Shown in pieces: positions 17,258 through 26,059 of a stretch of 64,000 nt of DNA (its first letter is position 1; every line of letters begins with the position of its first letter). The notes beneath the pieces were generated by a model, which had not been told where the DNA came from, did no database searches, and saw only the letters and a list, made by a program, of their open reading frames with translations. A program made the translations under genes and the position numbers. The DNA comes from Desulfofustis sp. PB-SRB1 (GTDB lineage Bacteria > Desulfobacterota > Desulfobulbia > Desulfobulbales > Desulfocapsaceae). The stretch covers positions 806,001 through 870,000 of the forward strand of contig JAEQMT010000038.1 of NCBI GenBank assembly GCA_016722945.1. The letters are read 5' to 3'.

Positions 17258-17449
17258 TCGTTTTATTCAGCACGATTCAATAGTACCAGACAAGCACTGA
17301 TTTTTCACGTTTTTCTGGGTGCTTTGACGGTAAATTCAGGTGTCCCACAGAGCTGGGAACCGATCAATCAGCTTGCATGGACTTGCCAGGCATTGTGAAA
17401 CGCGGTGGCGCGCGCGGTGATATCGCCGATAGATCGCCCAGGCGCATAC
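17258..17449. repeat. 192-bp duplicate of the dgoA 3' end and downstream DNA (copy A)
   Basis: Bases 17258-17449 match 37832-38023 over exactly 192 bp with roughly a dozen differences. The last 82 bp correspond to the final codons of the dgoA-type aldolase gene, so this copy holds a dead 3' fragment of that gene. The match stops abruptly at GGCGCATAC, where transposase-like coding sequence begins. Confidence 0.9.
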
Positions 17450-17590
17450 GAGAGATTCAACCGTCGTTTGAAGGAAGAATGTGGTGACCGGAATGTTATG
17501 GTAAGGGGTGCACAGAGGGTTATGTCTCACCGTATGTTTGGAGTCATATCACTGTTTGCCGATCACCTGTTAAAACTGGAAATTTCTTGA
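17450..17590 (+). pseudogene. Transposase C-terminal remnant
   Basis: The last 46 codons of an open frame ending at 17590 read ERFNRRLKEECGDRN, then VRGAQRVMSHRMFGVISLF and a LLKL tail. This resembles the C-terminus of DDE transposases that end in ERxNSRLKEEFG...VRG..KVMxHLMFG. No catalytic part remains; the sequence before it is the dgoA-derived repeat. AGACTTTTGCAAGAGGCTCTA at about 17605-17625 could be the outer inverted repeat of the lost insertion sequence (weak). Confidence 0.6.
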
Positions 17591-17962
17591 GTTTAGGTAA
17601 AATTAGACTTTTGCAAGAGGCTCTATCAATTCATTGCAAAAATTTATCAATCTGCTCAGCTGGTATGAAAATTGGTGATACACTTCGTTGGCAAGCTTAA
17701 AACCGGTCCGCATCAAGACTTGGAAAACTTCAGGCTGAAAATATCGTTATGCCCATTGTTTGATTGAGACCCGCCATGGGCATGCTTTTGCGAATTCACC
17801 GATCTTGTTTTCCCGCCGATCGCCAAATAAACGATAGAGCGGCGCCCGGTGGCATATCGGACCGCACCACAAGGGGGATAGAAGAGCAGCTGAGGTGCAT
17901 CAGATGCTTGATCAACATGCTCTTTACGTGTAGTCCTGGAAGAAGAGGTTGCACGAGGCAGG
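17591..17962. other. Intergenic stretch before the PAS/sigma-54 regulator
   Basis: Apart from the possible insertion-sequence end near 17605-17625, I see no gene, hairpin or clear promoter here. It must contain the promoter of the regulator gene that starts at 17963. Confidence 0.45.
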
Positions 17963-20587
17963 ATGATTGGTAACCATGATACGAAAAACGTGATAATGAG
18001 CAACGCCACACTGAGCGGTCAACACCGCACCATCCTGATCATAAGTTTGGATTGTGCCGATCTGCGCCCCCTTACCACCATGCTCGAATCGGCAGGCTTT
18101 GATGTACAAACAGCCGCCGACCGAGCCGCCGCTGAAACGATTATCGGCCGCCAGCTACCTGATCTCATCCTACTTGATATCAAGCTATTGCCCACCGGCG
18201 GCCATGAAATCCGCACTCAGCTCACGGCTGATGAAAAAACGGCTCATATTCCGGTGCTGATTCTCGGTGCCGCAGGTGATGTTGATGATGGAATAACGGA
18301 GTTCTTACCAGCACCTATCGACTGTATCAGCAACTCGTTTCATGGCCGGAACGAAGCGCGCACCAACACCACCCCGCCTCATCAGAGCGATTTAGACAAG
18401 GTCGACGAAACGGAATTTCAAATTAAAAACCAGGAGGTTAACCGTGCCGGGAACGGTCGGCAGATGTTGGCCCGCGCCCTCGATAAGGCCGTCGAACGGA
18501 TCGCCATCATTGCGCCTGATGGCCGCTATCTTTATGTCAATGAAGCGGGGTGCCGGACGATGAACTATTCCCGGCAGGAGATGCTGACATTACGGGTATC
18601 CGATGTTGATCGACGCTTTTCTCAGGACGACTGGTCGGCCCATTTCGAAGAACTTAAGAAAATCGGCGGGAAATGGCTACACACGTCGGTGATCGACCGC
18701 ACCGGGGGGGAGCATATTTTCGAGGTATTTTCACGATATCATAAAGAAGGTTCGGACGAGTTCATCTGGTCCTGCGGCTGGGACGTGACCGAAAAAGAGT
18801 ATACGGACAAAGCCGTCAAGTACTACCAGAACATTCTTGATAATATCGGCAATCCCATTGCCCTGGTGGATCGCGGGTATTGCTATAAATACATAAACCC
18901 GGCCTTTCAAAAGGTGTTCGGTATCCCCACCGAGGCGATAGTAGGCCACTCAGTCGCCGAGTTACTTGGTGTAGAGGTCTTTGAAAAGACCCTTAAAGCT
19001 CATTACGACGCCTGTTTTGGTGGCCGCGGCGTGAATTTTCAAATGTGGCATGAACACCGTGAATCAGGCCACCGACGTTTCGATATCAGATACTACCCGT
19101 TTTTTGACAGCGCCGGCGAGATCAGCGCCGTTGTCAGCAATATCACCGACATTACCGCGTTGTACGAAACCCAGAAAGCCTTGTCTGACAAAGAAGCGCA
19201 ACTGCAGGCATTTATGGAAAACATACCGGCCGCTATCTACATTAAAAACGAACGTGACGAGCACATCTATGTCAACGAGCATGCCGAACGCTTCACGGGC
19301 AAGACGGTAGCGCAACTCACGGGAGCAACCACCCACTATTTCTTCGATGACGACACCGCCAAACAATTGGTGGATGTCGATAAAAAGATCCTTGCTCAAG
19401 AACTTCCCGGAACCGCCCGGGAATGGATTCTTGCCAGGGACGGCAAGAAATTTTTTTTCCGCGATTACAAGTTCCCCATCACCCTGACTTCAGGAGAAAG
19501 GCTTCTGGGTGGCATCGCCTTTGATATCACCGACATCAAGGAGAAGGAAAAACATCTGCAAGAAGCCGTTGAGCAAATAAATATCCTCAAGCAGCGCATC
19601 GAGAAGGAGAACAGCAGACTCAGAGCAGAAATTGCCTTTCAGCGCCAACCACGGTCAATCATTGGCGACAGCAGCGCTATAAGAGGTTGCCTTGCTGACG
19701 CTCGTACGGTCGCCGCCGAAAACTCCACCGTCCTGCTGCAGGGTGAAACAGGCACCGGCAAGGAGCTGTTCGCTCAGGCCATACATGATATGAGCGATCG
19801 CCGACACCGGATGATGGTCAAGGTCAATTGCGCCGCTCTGCCGGCAAATCTGATCGAAAGCGAATTGTTCGGGCGTGAAAAAGGGGCATATACCGGAGCG
19901 ATAGCAAAACAACAGGGCCGATTTGAACACGCCGACGGCTCGACGATATTTCTCGATGAAATTGGTGATCTTCCCCTGGAATTGCAGGCAAAGCTGTTGC
20001 GGGTGTTGCAGGAAGGCACCTTTGAAAGGCTGGGCGGCAATAAACGTATCACGATTAATGTAAGAATTATCGCCGCCACCAACCATGACCTAAAAGAGAT
20101 GGTTAAAAAGGGATTGTTCCGCAAAGATCTCTTTTACCGGATTAACGTATTCCCCATAACCGTGCCGCCTTTGCGTGAACGGCGCGACGATATCCCGCTT
20201 CTGGTCTGGGCATTCATCAATGAGTTTAACAAGATGATGGGAAAAGCGATCTCCAAGATCAGCGAACCAGACATGAACACCCTGAAAAACTGTGCCTGGC
20301 CCGGCAATGTCAGAGAGCTGAGAAATATCGTCGAACGCTCCATGATTTTGAGCTCAGGCGACACCTTGACCCTCAAAAAGTCAATGAGCGCCACTGTCTT
20401 GGAGGAAGATGATACCTATCCGGCGGGTGTGAGTCTCGCCGATGTTGAAAAACAGCATATCATAAAAACCCTCACTCAAACGGGCTGGCGGGTAAGCGGT
20501 AAAAAAGGCGCCGCGACGCTGCTTGGCCTGAAGCCCACCACCCTGGAAGCCCGCATGAAAAAACTTGGGATTTCACGCCCTGCCTGA
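17963..20587 (+). CDS. Sigma-54-dependent activator with receiver-like, three PAS, AAA+ and Fis-type HTH domains
   Basis: 874 residues. The N-terminal receiver-like domain (about 20-125) keeps LLDIK as a possible phosphorylation site, but the conserved lysine position reads LPAPID and the acidic pair is weak (SLDCAD), so phosphorelay control is doubtful. Three PAS domains follow at about 170-285, 285-410 and 415-530, then a coiled coil. The AAA+ core starts near 566 with Walker A GETGTGKE, sigma-54 contact loop GAYTGA, Walker B IFLDEIGD and arginine finger region [12 protein letters not shown]. The HTH (about 830-874) reads [26 protein letters not shown]. It probably activates the -24/-12 promoter at 20742. 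GAGG at 17955 supports the start; ATG 17996 is an alternative. Confidence 0.92.
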   Translation: MIGNHDTKNVIMSNATLSGQHRTILIISLDCADLRPLTTMLESAGFDVQTAADRAAAETIIGRQLPDLILLDIKLLPTGGHEIRTQLTADEKTAHIPVLILGAAGDVDDGITEFLPAPIDCISNSFHGRNEARTNTTPPHQSDLDKVDETEFQIKNQEVNRAGNGRQMLARALDKAVERIAIIAPDGRYLYVNEAGCRTMNYSRQEMLTLRVSDVDRRFSQDDWSAHFEELKKIGGKWLHTSVIDRTGGEHIFEVFSRYHKEGSDEFIWSCGWDVTEKEYTDKAVKYYQNILDNIGNPIALVDRGYCYKYINPAFQKVFGIPTEAIVGHSVAELLGVEVFEKTLKAHYDACFGGRGVNFQMWHEHRESGHRRFDIRYYPFFDSAGEISAVVSNITDITALYETQKALSDKEAQLQAFMENIPAAIYIKNERDEHIYVNEHAERFTGKTVAQLTGATTHYFFDDDTAKQLVDVDKKILAQELPGTAREWILARDGKKFFFRDYKFPITLTSGERLLGGIAFDITDIKEKEKHLQEAVEQINILKQRIEKENSRLRAEIAFQRQPRSIIGDSSAIRGCLADARTVAAENSTVLLQGETGTGKELFAQAIHDMSDRRHRMMVKVNCAALPANLIESELFGREKGAYTGAIAKQQGRFEHADGSTIFLDEIGDLPLELQAKLLRVLQEGTFERLGGNKRITINVRIIAATNHDLKEMVKKGLFRKDLFYRINVFPITVPPLRERRDDIPLLVWAFINEFNKMMGKAISKISEPDMNTLKNCAWPGNVRELRNIVERSMILSSGDTLTLKKSMSATVLEEDDTYPAGVSLADVEKQHIIKTLTQTGWRVSGKKGAATLLGLKPTTLEARMKKLGISRPA

Positions 20588-20620
20588 CGTCACCCACCTT
20601 CCTTCCTTACCCGATGTTCA

Positions 20621-20635
20621 TTGGGAATTTCCCAA
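20621..20635. promoter_or_regulatory. Palindromic candidate activator-binding site
   Basis: TTGGGAA-T-TTCCCAA is a perfect 7-bp inverted repeat, with a further TTGGG half-site at 20639-20643. It lies about 120 bp upstream of the sigma-54 promoter at 20742, the usual distance for an enhancer site, and just behind the gene of a sigma-54 activator. Confidence 0.55.
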
Positions 20636-20741
20636 TATATTGGGCACTCCGACCGCACGCCACTCTATCCCCGCACCACTGTTTGTAATAAATCTAAAAT
20701 TATTCCATGATGTTAGGGAAATTATCGTCCGTATCCAACAG

Positions 20742-20757
20742 GTGGCACGGAAATTGT
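20742..20757 (+). promoter_or_regulatory. sigma-54 (-24/-12) promoter
   Basis: TGGCACGGAAATTGTA agrees with the consensus TGGCACG-N4-TTGC(A/T) except for GT instead of GC at -12. The GG and GT dinucleotides have the required 10-bp separation. It points towards the gene at 20979 and the MBL-hydrolase group beyond it. Confidence 0.75.
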
Positions 20758-20815
20758 AATATAAAAATCTTGATGGAATCGTAAAAACATCTTCCACCGC
20801 CATGGTGGAGCTGAT

Positions 20816-20931
20816 CCGAAATCCATAATCACTTGAAATTACTGGATTCCCGCTGCAGCCTGCCCTTGAGTGTTGTTATCGAGGGCGGGAATGACGTTAG
20901 CAAGCAAATTCAAGGTTTTTACGAGGTCATC
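20816..20931. repeat. Dispersed inverted-repeat element, left-truncated copy R2
   Basis: Sequence from ATCCATAATCACTTGAAATT through the long central hairpin to GGTTTTTACGAGGTCATC matches the right part of the full elements. The left terminal repeat is not found. It lies in the leader between the sigma-54 promoter and the gene at 20979, so it would be transcribed as a hairpin in that mRNA. Confidence 0.75.
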
Positions 20932-20978
20932 AAGCGTGTAGCAATATAAGAAAATTAGACCTCGCTCTTGTATCACCC

Positions 20979-21311
20979 ATGATTATTCACCTGTTGCACT
21001 TAGAAGTGCCGCCGCGAGACCGCTCAGATGCGATAAAAACAATCCAGGCGGCGATTGGCCCGACGCGGGCACGCCGACCGTGTTTGTCTTGCCACCTTTT
21101 TGCACACGTCGATAACGATGACGAATTGCTTCTGATGCAAAAGTGGGACTCTCAGGCGGAATTGGACACATATCTCAACTCACCCACCTATGGTCTACTT
21201 ATAGAGGTGTTGGAGCTGGCTCTGGAACGGCCCGCGGTTGAGTTCCATATAATCTCCGGCAGCTTCGGCATGGAACATATTGAAGCAGTACGCCACCCAG
21301 TGCCGATATAA
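20979..21311 (+). CDS. Antibiotic-biosynthesis-monooxygenase-fold (ABM) small protein
   Basis: 110 residues with the dimeric alpha-beta ferredoxin-like pattern of ABM proteins: LLHLEVPPRDRSDAIKTIQAAIGPTRARRPCLSCHLFAHVDNDDELLLMQKWDS, with the KWDSQAELDTYLNSP helix and the closing strand. Many relatives act as quinol or haem monooxygenases without a cofactor; others are of unknown function. No signal peptide. It is the first gene behind the sigma-54 promoter and precedes the exported proteins by about 110 bp. The start codon ATG 20979 lacks a strong ribosome-binding site. Confidence 0.78.
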   Translation: MIIHLLHLEVPPRDRSDAIKTIQAAIGPTRARRPCLSCHLFAHVDNDDELLLMQKWDSQAELDTYLNSPTYGLLIEVLELALERPAVEFHIISGSFGMEHIEAVRHPVPI

Positions 21312-21424
21312 AAAATAGCTGACAATACGCATCATCACGACACGATTTTTCAAAACGATACGGGTAGAGGGCAATGCGTCACTCCGTACAAGCGCGATAA
21401 TTATCAACAAGAAGGAGGATGAGG

Positions 21425-22492
21425 ATGATCACTAAAGCTATTTCTGGCAAAGCGGTCGGCATTGCCGGGTTCACTATTGTACTTGCCGCTGTTCAACCGG
21501 GTTTTGCGGCCGAGGCAGAGCCCCCGGCCGAGCCGGAATTATCCGCCGAATGCATCCGGATGCGAGAAGATGTCAACGCCGATCTGGCCAAACAAAACGA
21601 GATGGGTTGCCCGCCCTCGCTGGCCCAGATGTCCAAACTGATGGACAACCCCATCGGCAACGTGGCAATGCTCTTTACCCAGTTCGATTTTTATAAGATG
21701 ACCAATGACAGTGTCACGGATCAGACGGAAACCAAATCCCAATACATGGGTATCGCCCAATTTCCAAAAGGGCTCAACGATGACTGGAACCTGATCAACC
21801 GGGTGGTCTGGACGGTACCGAGCATGCCGCTGGATCAAGACAAAATCGATGCCGCCGCGGGCCAATCCGAACCCTATGGTGAATCACAGGGAACGACCCT
21901 GGCACCAAGCTCGGGCGCCTTGCCCATCAATGTGTTTGACGGTCGGACCACCGGTTTTGGCGATCTCTACTATGTGGGGCTGTTCTCACCCAAGGAGCCG
22001 CCGGATATGCTCAATGGCAAATTCCTCTGGGGACTCGGTTTTGATCTGGGATTTCCCACCGCCAGCGACGATATCCTCGGCACCGGCAAGTGGACGGCCG
22101 GCCCATCGGCTATCGGCGCCTATATGGGACCGAAGTGGAAGATCGGTGGTTTACTGCAACAGTACTGGGATTATGCCGGTGACGATGAGCGTGACAATGT
22201 CAGTTTAACCAATTTTCAATATTTCGTTTACTACAGCCTGGATTCAGTCACCTAGATCGGAGCGGGCCCCAATATCATTGCCAACTGGGAACAGGACAGT
22301 GGTGATCGGTGGACGGTACCCATCGGTCTGGGCATTAACCGAACCTTCCAGTTCGGCAAACTGCCGGTGCGCATCGGCGTGGAGGGCCACTATTCGGCGA
22401 TTCAGCCGGATAACATTCCCAGCAATGAGTGGAACATCCGCGTCTTTATCATCCCCGCCGTTCCATCGTTTATGTTCAGCTGGATGCAGTAA
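21425..22492 (+). pseudogene. Exported beta-barrel-like protein gene with an in-frame amber codon
   Basis: ATG 21425 (GGAGG six bases upstream) opens a signal peptide ending GFAAEA. The protein continues with NPIGNVAMLFTQFDFYKMTND and many aromatic-rich amphipathic strands and ends in FSWMQ, like a porin-type outer-membrane channel. At 22253-22255 the frame meets TAG. The next 78 codons, to TAA 22490-22492, stay in frame and remain highly similar to the intact paralogue at 36440-37513, where the matching codon is TCA for serine. Either the gene is newly broken (truncated product of 276 residues), or the codon is read through. The family resembles annotated transporter-like outer-membrane proteins (Phenol_MetA_deg group). 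Confidence 0.75.
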
Positions 22493-22621
22493 TGAGATAA
22501 ACCAGGATCGAGCAGCGGTGCCCAAAGCTCGATGAAGAAATCAACGATTGAGTGATAGGCTGGCAATGAGCCTCTTTTCTCAAGCACAACTCAACAATAA
22601 AAAATTACCAAGGAGTTGAAG

Positions 22622-23839
22622 ATGATAGATGGAAAAATGTTGCGGCTGTTTGTTGCTGCCGCGCTTGTTGCGCTCCCCCTCTTCGGAGTGGGGATGTACC
22701 AGAGTGGGTCAGGCCCCGCCGTGACCTTTGTCAAGGAAACCAGGGCCGAGAACCCACCGGCCGAGCAGCGACCCGCCGCCTGGTACCCCCGCACCGAGAA
22801 GCTCGGGCCGGATGAAATGTTCGTTGTCGCCCTCGGCACCGGGATGCCGACGCCCATCACCCGCGGCCAAAAGTCCACCGCCTGGTATGTGGAGTTGGGC
22901 AATGGCGACATTTTTCTCTTTGATATCGGCTCGGGCTCCGCCGAGAACCTTTTTGCCCTGAGGCCGGAATTTCATCGGATCGACAAGATTTTTGTCAGCC
23001 ACCTCCATACTGACCATGTCGGTGACGCGGCGGCGGTCTGGGTCGGCGGTTGGCTGAGCGGCAGGTACATGCCCCTGCACATCTTCGGCCCCTCGGGCGC
23101 AACGCCCGAACTCGGCACCGCCGCCTATGTGGAGGGGCTGAAAAAAACCTACGCCTGGGACATTTCCGGTCGCGCCGGCATCCTCCCTGATGCCGGAGGC
23201 GGACTGATCGCCCATGAGTTTGATTACAAGCAGGACGGTGGGGTTGTCTACGAAGAGAACGGGGTCAAGATCACCTCGTTTCCCGCCGTGCATGTGCTTG
23301 ACGGCTCGGTCAGCTACCGCCTCGAGTGGAACGGCTTGAGCTTTGTTTTTGGCGGTGATTCGGCGCCCAACAAGTGGTTTATCGAACGTGCCAAAGGCGC
23401 CGACTTCGTCATCCATGAAATGTTTTATACCCCTGAGGGGCTGGAGCAGGCTCTGGGTTTTCCACCGCGCCAGGCAACCATTGTCTCGTCCTACATTCAC
23501 ACCCCACCGCAGGGTTTCGGCAAGATTATGGCGGAAGTCAAGCCGCGCTTGGCGGTGGGCTACCACACCATCCGCCAACCTGAACTGGACCAGATGATGC
23601 TCGAAGAGGTCCGCAAGGTCTATGACGGGCCACTGGTGATTGCCGATGATCTGATGGCCTGGAACATCACCAAAGAGGCGATCGTCCAGCGCGAGGTGGT
23701 CAGTGCCGAGCGCGTCCAGGCGCCGCCGACGACCATGGAGTACAAACAAGCCAAGCGCAGCGGCCAGGCCAGTTACTCAGAGTATATCGATGCCGGCAAA
23801 TGGGAGGGATATATCCCTCCACCGCTTCCTGAGGAGTAG
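22622..23839 (+). CDS. Exported MBL-fold metallohydrolase, GntH-like (first copy)
   Basis: ATG 22622 (AAGGAG six bases upstream) gives 405 residues, with an N-terminal hydrophobic signal or anchor (LRLFVAAALVALPLFGVGMY). Metallo-beta-lactamase motifs are complete: SHLHTDH near 124 for both metals, FPAVHVLDG, the aspartate in FGGDSAPNKWF and the late histidine in AVGYHT. FALGTGMPTP-type and FDIGSGSAENL segments match proteins annotated after the guanitoxin-cluster hydrolase GntH, but no other guanitoxin genes are present, so only the fold and the likely di-zinc hydrolase activity are supported. It is one of three paralogues in the window, all with export signals. Confidence 0.88.
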   Translation: MIDGKMLRLFVAAALVALPLFGVGMYQSGSGPAVTFVKETRAENPPAEQRPAAWYPRTEKLGPDEMFVVALGTGMPTPITRGQKSTAWYVELGNGDIFLFDIGSGSAENLFALRPEFHRIDKIFVSHLHTDHVGDAAAVWVGGWLSGRYMPLHIFGPSGATPELGTAAYVEGLKKTYAWDISGRAGILPDAGGGLIAHEFDYKQDGGVVYEENGVKITSFPAVHVLDGSVSYRLEWNGLSFVFGGDSAPNKWFIERAKGADFVIHEMFYTPEGLEQALGFPPRQATIVSSYIHTPPQGFGKIMAEVKPRLAVGYHTIRQPELDQMMLEEVRKVYDGPLVIADDLMAWNITKEAIVQREVVSAERVQAPPTTMEYKQAKRSGQASYSEYIDAGKWEGYIPPPLPEE

Positions 23840-23903
23840 GACAAGGGGAAGTCAGCTTTTACAAATGGTGTTTGCTACACTTCAACACAAGAGGAAAACC
23901 GCT

Positions 23904-24314
23904 ATGAAAAAGTGTCTTGTATTGCCCGTTATTATGGCTGTTATGCTGATATCAGCCACCTCAAGCTGGGCCACGGAAAACCTGGTCGAATCGGTGGCCG
24001 CCGGATGCGAGCAGGAACTGGCCGGCTACTGTGCCGATGTCACTCCCGGAGAGGGCCGTACGTTGGCCTGTCTCTATGCCCACTCCGACAAACTGTCCGG
24101 CCAGTGTGAATATGCCTTGTATGACGCGGCCGTGCAGCTGGAGAGGTTCATTAGTGCGCTCAGCTATGTCGCAAATGAGTGCAACACCGATCTGCAAACG
24201 TTCTGCGCTGATGTGGCGGTTGGCGAAGGTCGTCTTCTTGGGTGCCTGGACAACAATTTTAGCCAGCTCAGCCAGCGCTGCAGCCAGGCCCTTACCGATG
24301 TGGGCGCCAAATAA
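23904..24314 (+). CDS. Secreted Cys-rich repeat protein (GLG1-type repeats)
   Basis: 136 residues starting at ATG 23904 (GAGG upstream). The signal peptide MKKCLVLPVIMAVMLISATSSWA is clear. The mature part has two Cys-rich repeats with the pattern C-x4-L-x2-Y/F-C-A-D-V-x2-GEGR-x2-x-C-L plus later single cysteines (AGCEQELAGYCADVTPGEGR; NECNTDLQTFCADVAVGEGR). This pattern resembles the cysteine-rich repeat first named from Golgi apparatus protein 1 and found in many bacterial periplasmic proteins of unknown role. It lies between two MBL-fold hydrolase genes and is probably co-transcribed with them. Confidence 0.85.
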   Translation: MKKCLVLPVIMAVMLISATSSWATENLVESVAAGCEQELAGYCADVTPGEGRTLACLYAHSDKLSGQCEYALYDAAVQLERFISALSYVANECNTDLQTFCADVAVGEGRLLGCLDNNFSQLSQRCSQALTDVGAK

Positions 24315-24394
24315 TTGTTTATACAGTCTCGTGGGTTGCCGCCAAATCAGCGACCCATGTCGCCATTTCACCCATTGACTGGAGAGAACGATTT

Positions 24395-25642
24395 ATGAAG
24401 CTGAAATTGCTTGTCAGCCTCGTCATCTGGATGACGCTCTTGGCGGCAGCCTCAAACTCACTGGCGGCCGGTGGGGTGGTCAAGAGCCCCAACCAGATCG
24501 CCCCGGAACGCTACGTCTATTATCCCGGCACCGAGGTGCTGGCCGAAGATGAGGTACGGGTGGTGGCCACCGGCACCGGGATGCCCGATCAGCGCCGTGG
24601 TCAGGCCTCGGCCTCTTTCGTCTTTGAATTCGGCAACGGCGAGAAGATGATCTTTGACATCGGCTCGGGGTCGATGCGCAACATCAACGCCCTGATGATT
24701 CCGGCCGAATTCCTCACCAAGGTCTTTCTCAGCCATCTGCACACCGATCATTGGGCTGATCTCAACGCCCTGTGGGCCGGCGGCTGGACTTCCGGCCGGC
24801 CGGTGCCACTGGAGGTGTGGGGGCCAAGCGGCGCCACCCCTGAGATGGGTACCGCCTATGCGATGGAGGGGTTTAAGCGGGCCTTTAACTGGGATTATCA
24901 GACCAGGGCCTTCAAGATATCTCCTATCCCCGGCGATATCGCGGTGCATGAATTCGACTATAAGGGGGTCAATGAGATCATCTATAACCGCAACGGCATC
25001 GTTATCCGTTCCATTCCGGCCATTCACGCCGGTGACGGACCGGTCAGCTACATCATCGAATATGGTGATCTGAAGCTGGTGTTTGGTGGTGACACCTCGC
25101 CGAACAAGTGGTTTGTCGAATATGCAAAAGAGGCGGATTTTGTCATTCACGAGGCATTTGCCACCCCCGAATTTTTCGTCGAGGATTATGGGCAGCCGCC
25201 CCAACTGGCCTGGAGGGCCTGCTGTGAGTTTCACACCTCAGGACCGGCTTTTGGCAAGATTATGAGCGAGATCAAGCCGGTTCATGCCGTTGCTTACCAC
25301 ACCATGGAAGAGGCGCATCAGGATTTGCTGCTGGCGATTCGTTCAACCTATGACGGACCGCTGTCGATCGCCACCGATATGATTGTCTGGAACATCACTT
25401 CAGAAGGAGTCAAGGAGCGTATGGCGGTCTCGGCTGATCGGGCAAGCTCTGTTCCCGGTCCGACCCGGCAACCGCCGCCAGACAGGAACTGGCCTGACCC
25501 GACGACCGATTTCATCAAAGCGGGCGAATGGGGTCCCGGCTTCAATGCACAGAACGAGATGCTAAATGAACATGCAAGGAAATATGGGATCGAGGACCAG
25601 GACTGGCGGCCGGCCAAGCCCTGGTATGAGCCGGACAGATAA
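24395..25642 (+). CDS. Exported MBL-fold metallohydrolase, GntH-like (second copy)
   Basis: 415 residues with a good signal peptide (MKLKLLVSLVIWMTLLAAASNSLAAGG). Metal motifs: SHLHTDHWAD, IPAIHAGDG, FGGDTSPNKWF and VAYHTMEEAH. Relative to the first copy it has a longer Pro-rich C-terminus. GAGAG precedes the ATG. About half of the positions agree with the copies at 22622 and 34734 by eye, so the duplications are old rather than recent. Metal-dependent hydrolysis in the periplasm is the best guess; the bond cleaved (ester, lactone or other) is unknown. Confidence 0.88.
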   Translation: MKLKLLVSLVIWMTLLAAASNSLAAGGVVKSPNQIAPERYVYYPGTEVLAEDEVRVVATGTGMPDQRRGQASASFVFEFGNGEKMIFDIGSGSMRNINALMIPAEFLTKVFLSHLHTDHWADLNALWAGGWTSGRPVPLEVWGPSGATPEMGTAYAMEGFKRAFNWDYQTRAFKISPIPGDIAVHEFDYKGVNEIIYNRNGIVIRSIPAIHAGDGPVSYIIEYGDLKLVFGGDTSPNKWFVEYAKEADFVIHEAFATPEFFVEDYGQPPQLAWRACCEFHTSGPAFGKIMSEIKPVHAVAYHTMEEAHQDLLLAIRSTYDGPLSIATDMIVWNITSEGVKERMAVSADRASSVPGPTRQPPPDRNWPDPTTDFIKAGEWGPGFNAQNEMLNEHARKYGIEDQDWRPAKPWYEPDR

Positions 25643-26059
25643 TCGCCCGTAGGACGATGCGGATGACGGGGTAATCCCGCCCCTTTCTTCACCGCATCGC
25701 CGAACTCCGACCCGCTGAGCGTTTTGGGTAGATGGGGCCGGGCGGTGTGAATCCCACCGCCCGCGCCGAGCGTGAACGGCGTGGCTGGGTGGTATATGAA
25801 AAGGTCGGCGCAAAAATCGGGGTAGACTTATCCGGTCGGCTCGAGTAACATTTCCGCGCCTTGATAGTGATCGAACGTTCTCACCTTTCAGGGTATCACA
25901 ACGTTTTATAGACACTGATCGTGAAACATTTGGTCTGCCGCGGCTCTCGTCCTTTCAGTCATATTCGTGATGAGTATCCGAGCAGATCTCCTAAAAAAAC
26001 ACCTCCGACGTTCACAAACCGATCAGCATACACCCACCACTATCGTGCTCGTATTGATC
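25643..26059. other. Intergenic stretch with hairpins, no gene seen
   Basis: Two hairpins lie here: CGATGCGG/CCGCATCG (25655-25662 with 25692-25699) and CGGGCGGTG/CACCGCCCG (25739-25747 with 25755-25763, 7-base loop). Neither has a U-run, so they may end or stabilise the upstream mRNA. The in-frame region 25967-26059 before the chosen start of the next gene is unlikely to be coding. Confidence 0.4.

Noticed and set aside
22253..22255. Pyrrolysine codon
   Set aside because: No pyl genes or methylamine methyltransferase is seen in the window, the paralogue has serine there, and TAG is a common ordinary stop in these genes. Kept only as a possibility in the findings.
22709..23749. 346-codon open frame opposite the first GntH-like hydrolase gene
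   Set aside because: No motif or signal, and the opposite strand encodes a complete metallohydrolase with all ligands.
22622..25642. Guanitoxin biosynthesis cluster
   Set aside because: Only the MBL-fold hydrolase resembles a member of that pathway; none of the other biosynthetic genes is near.
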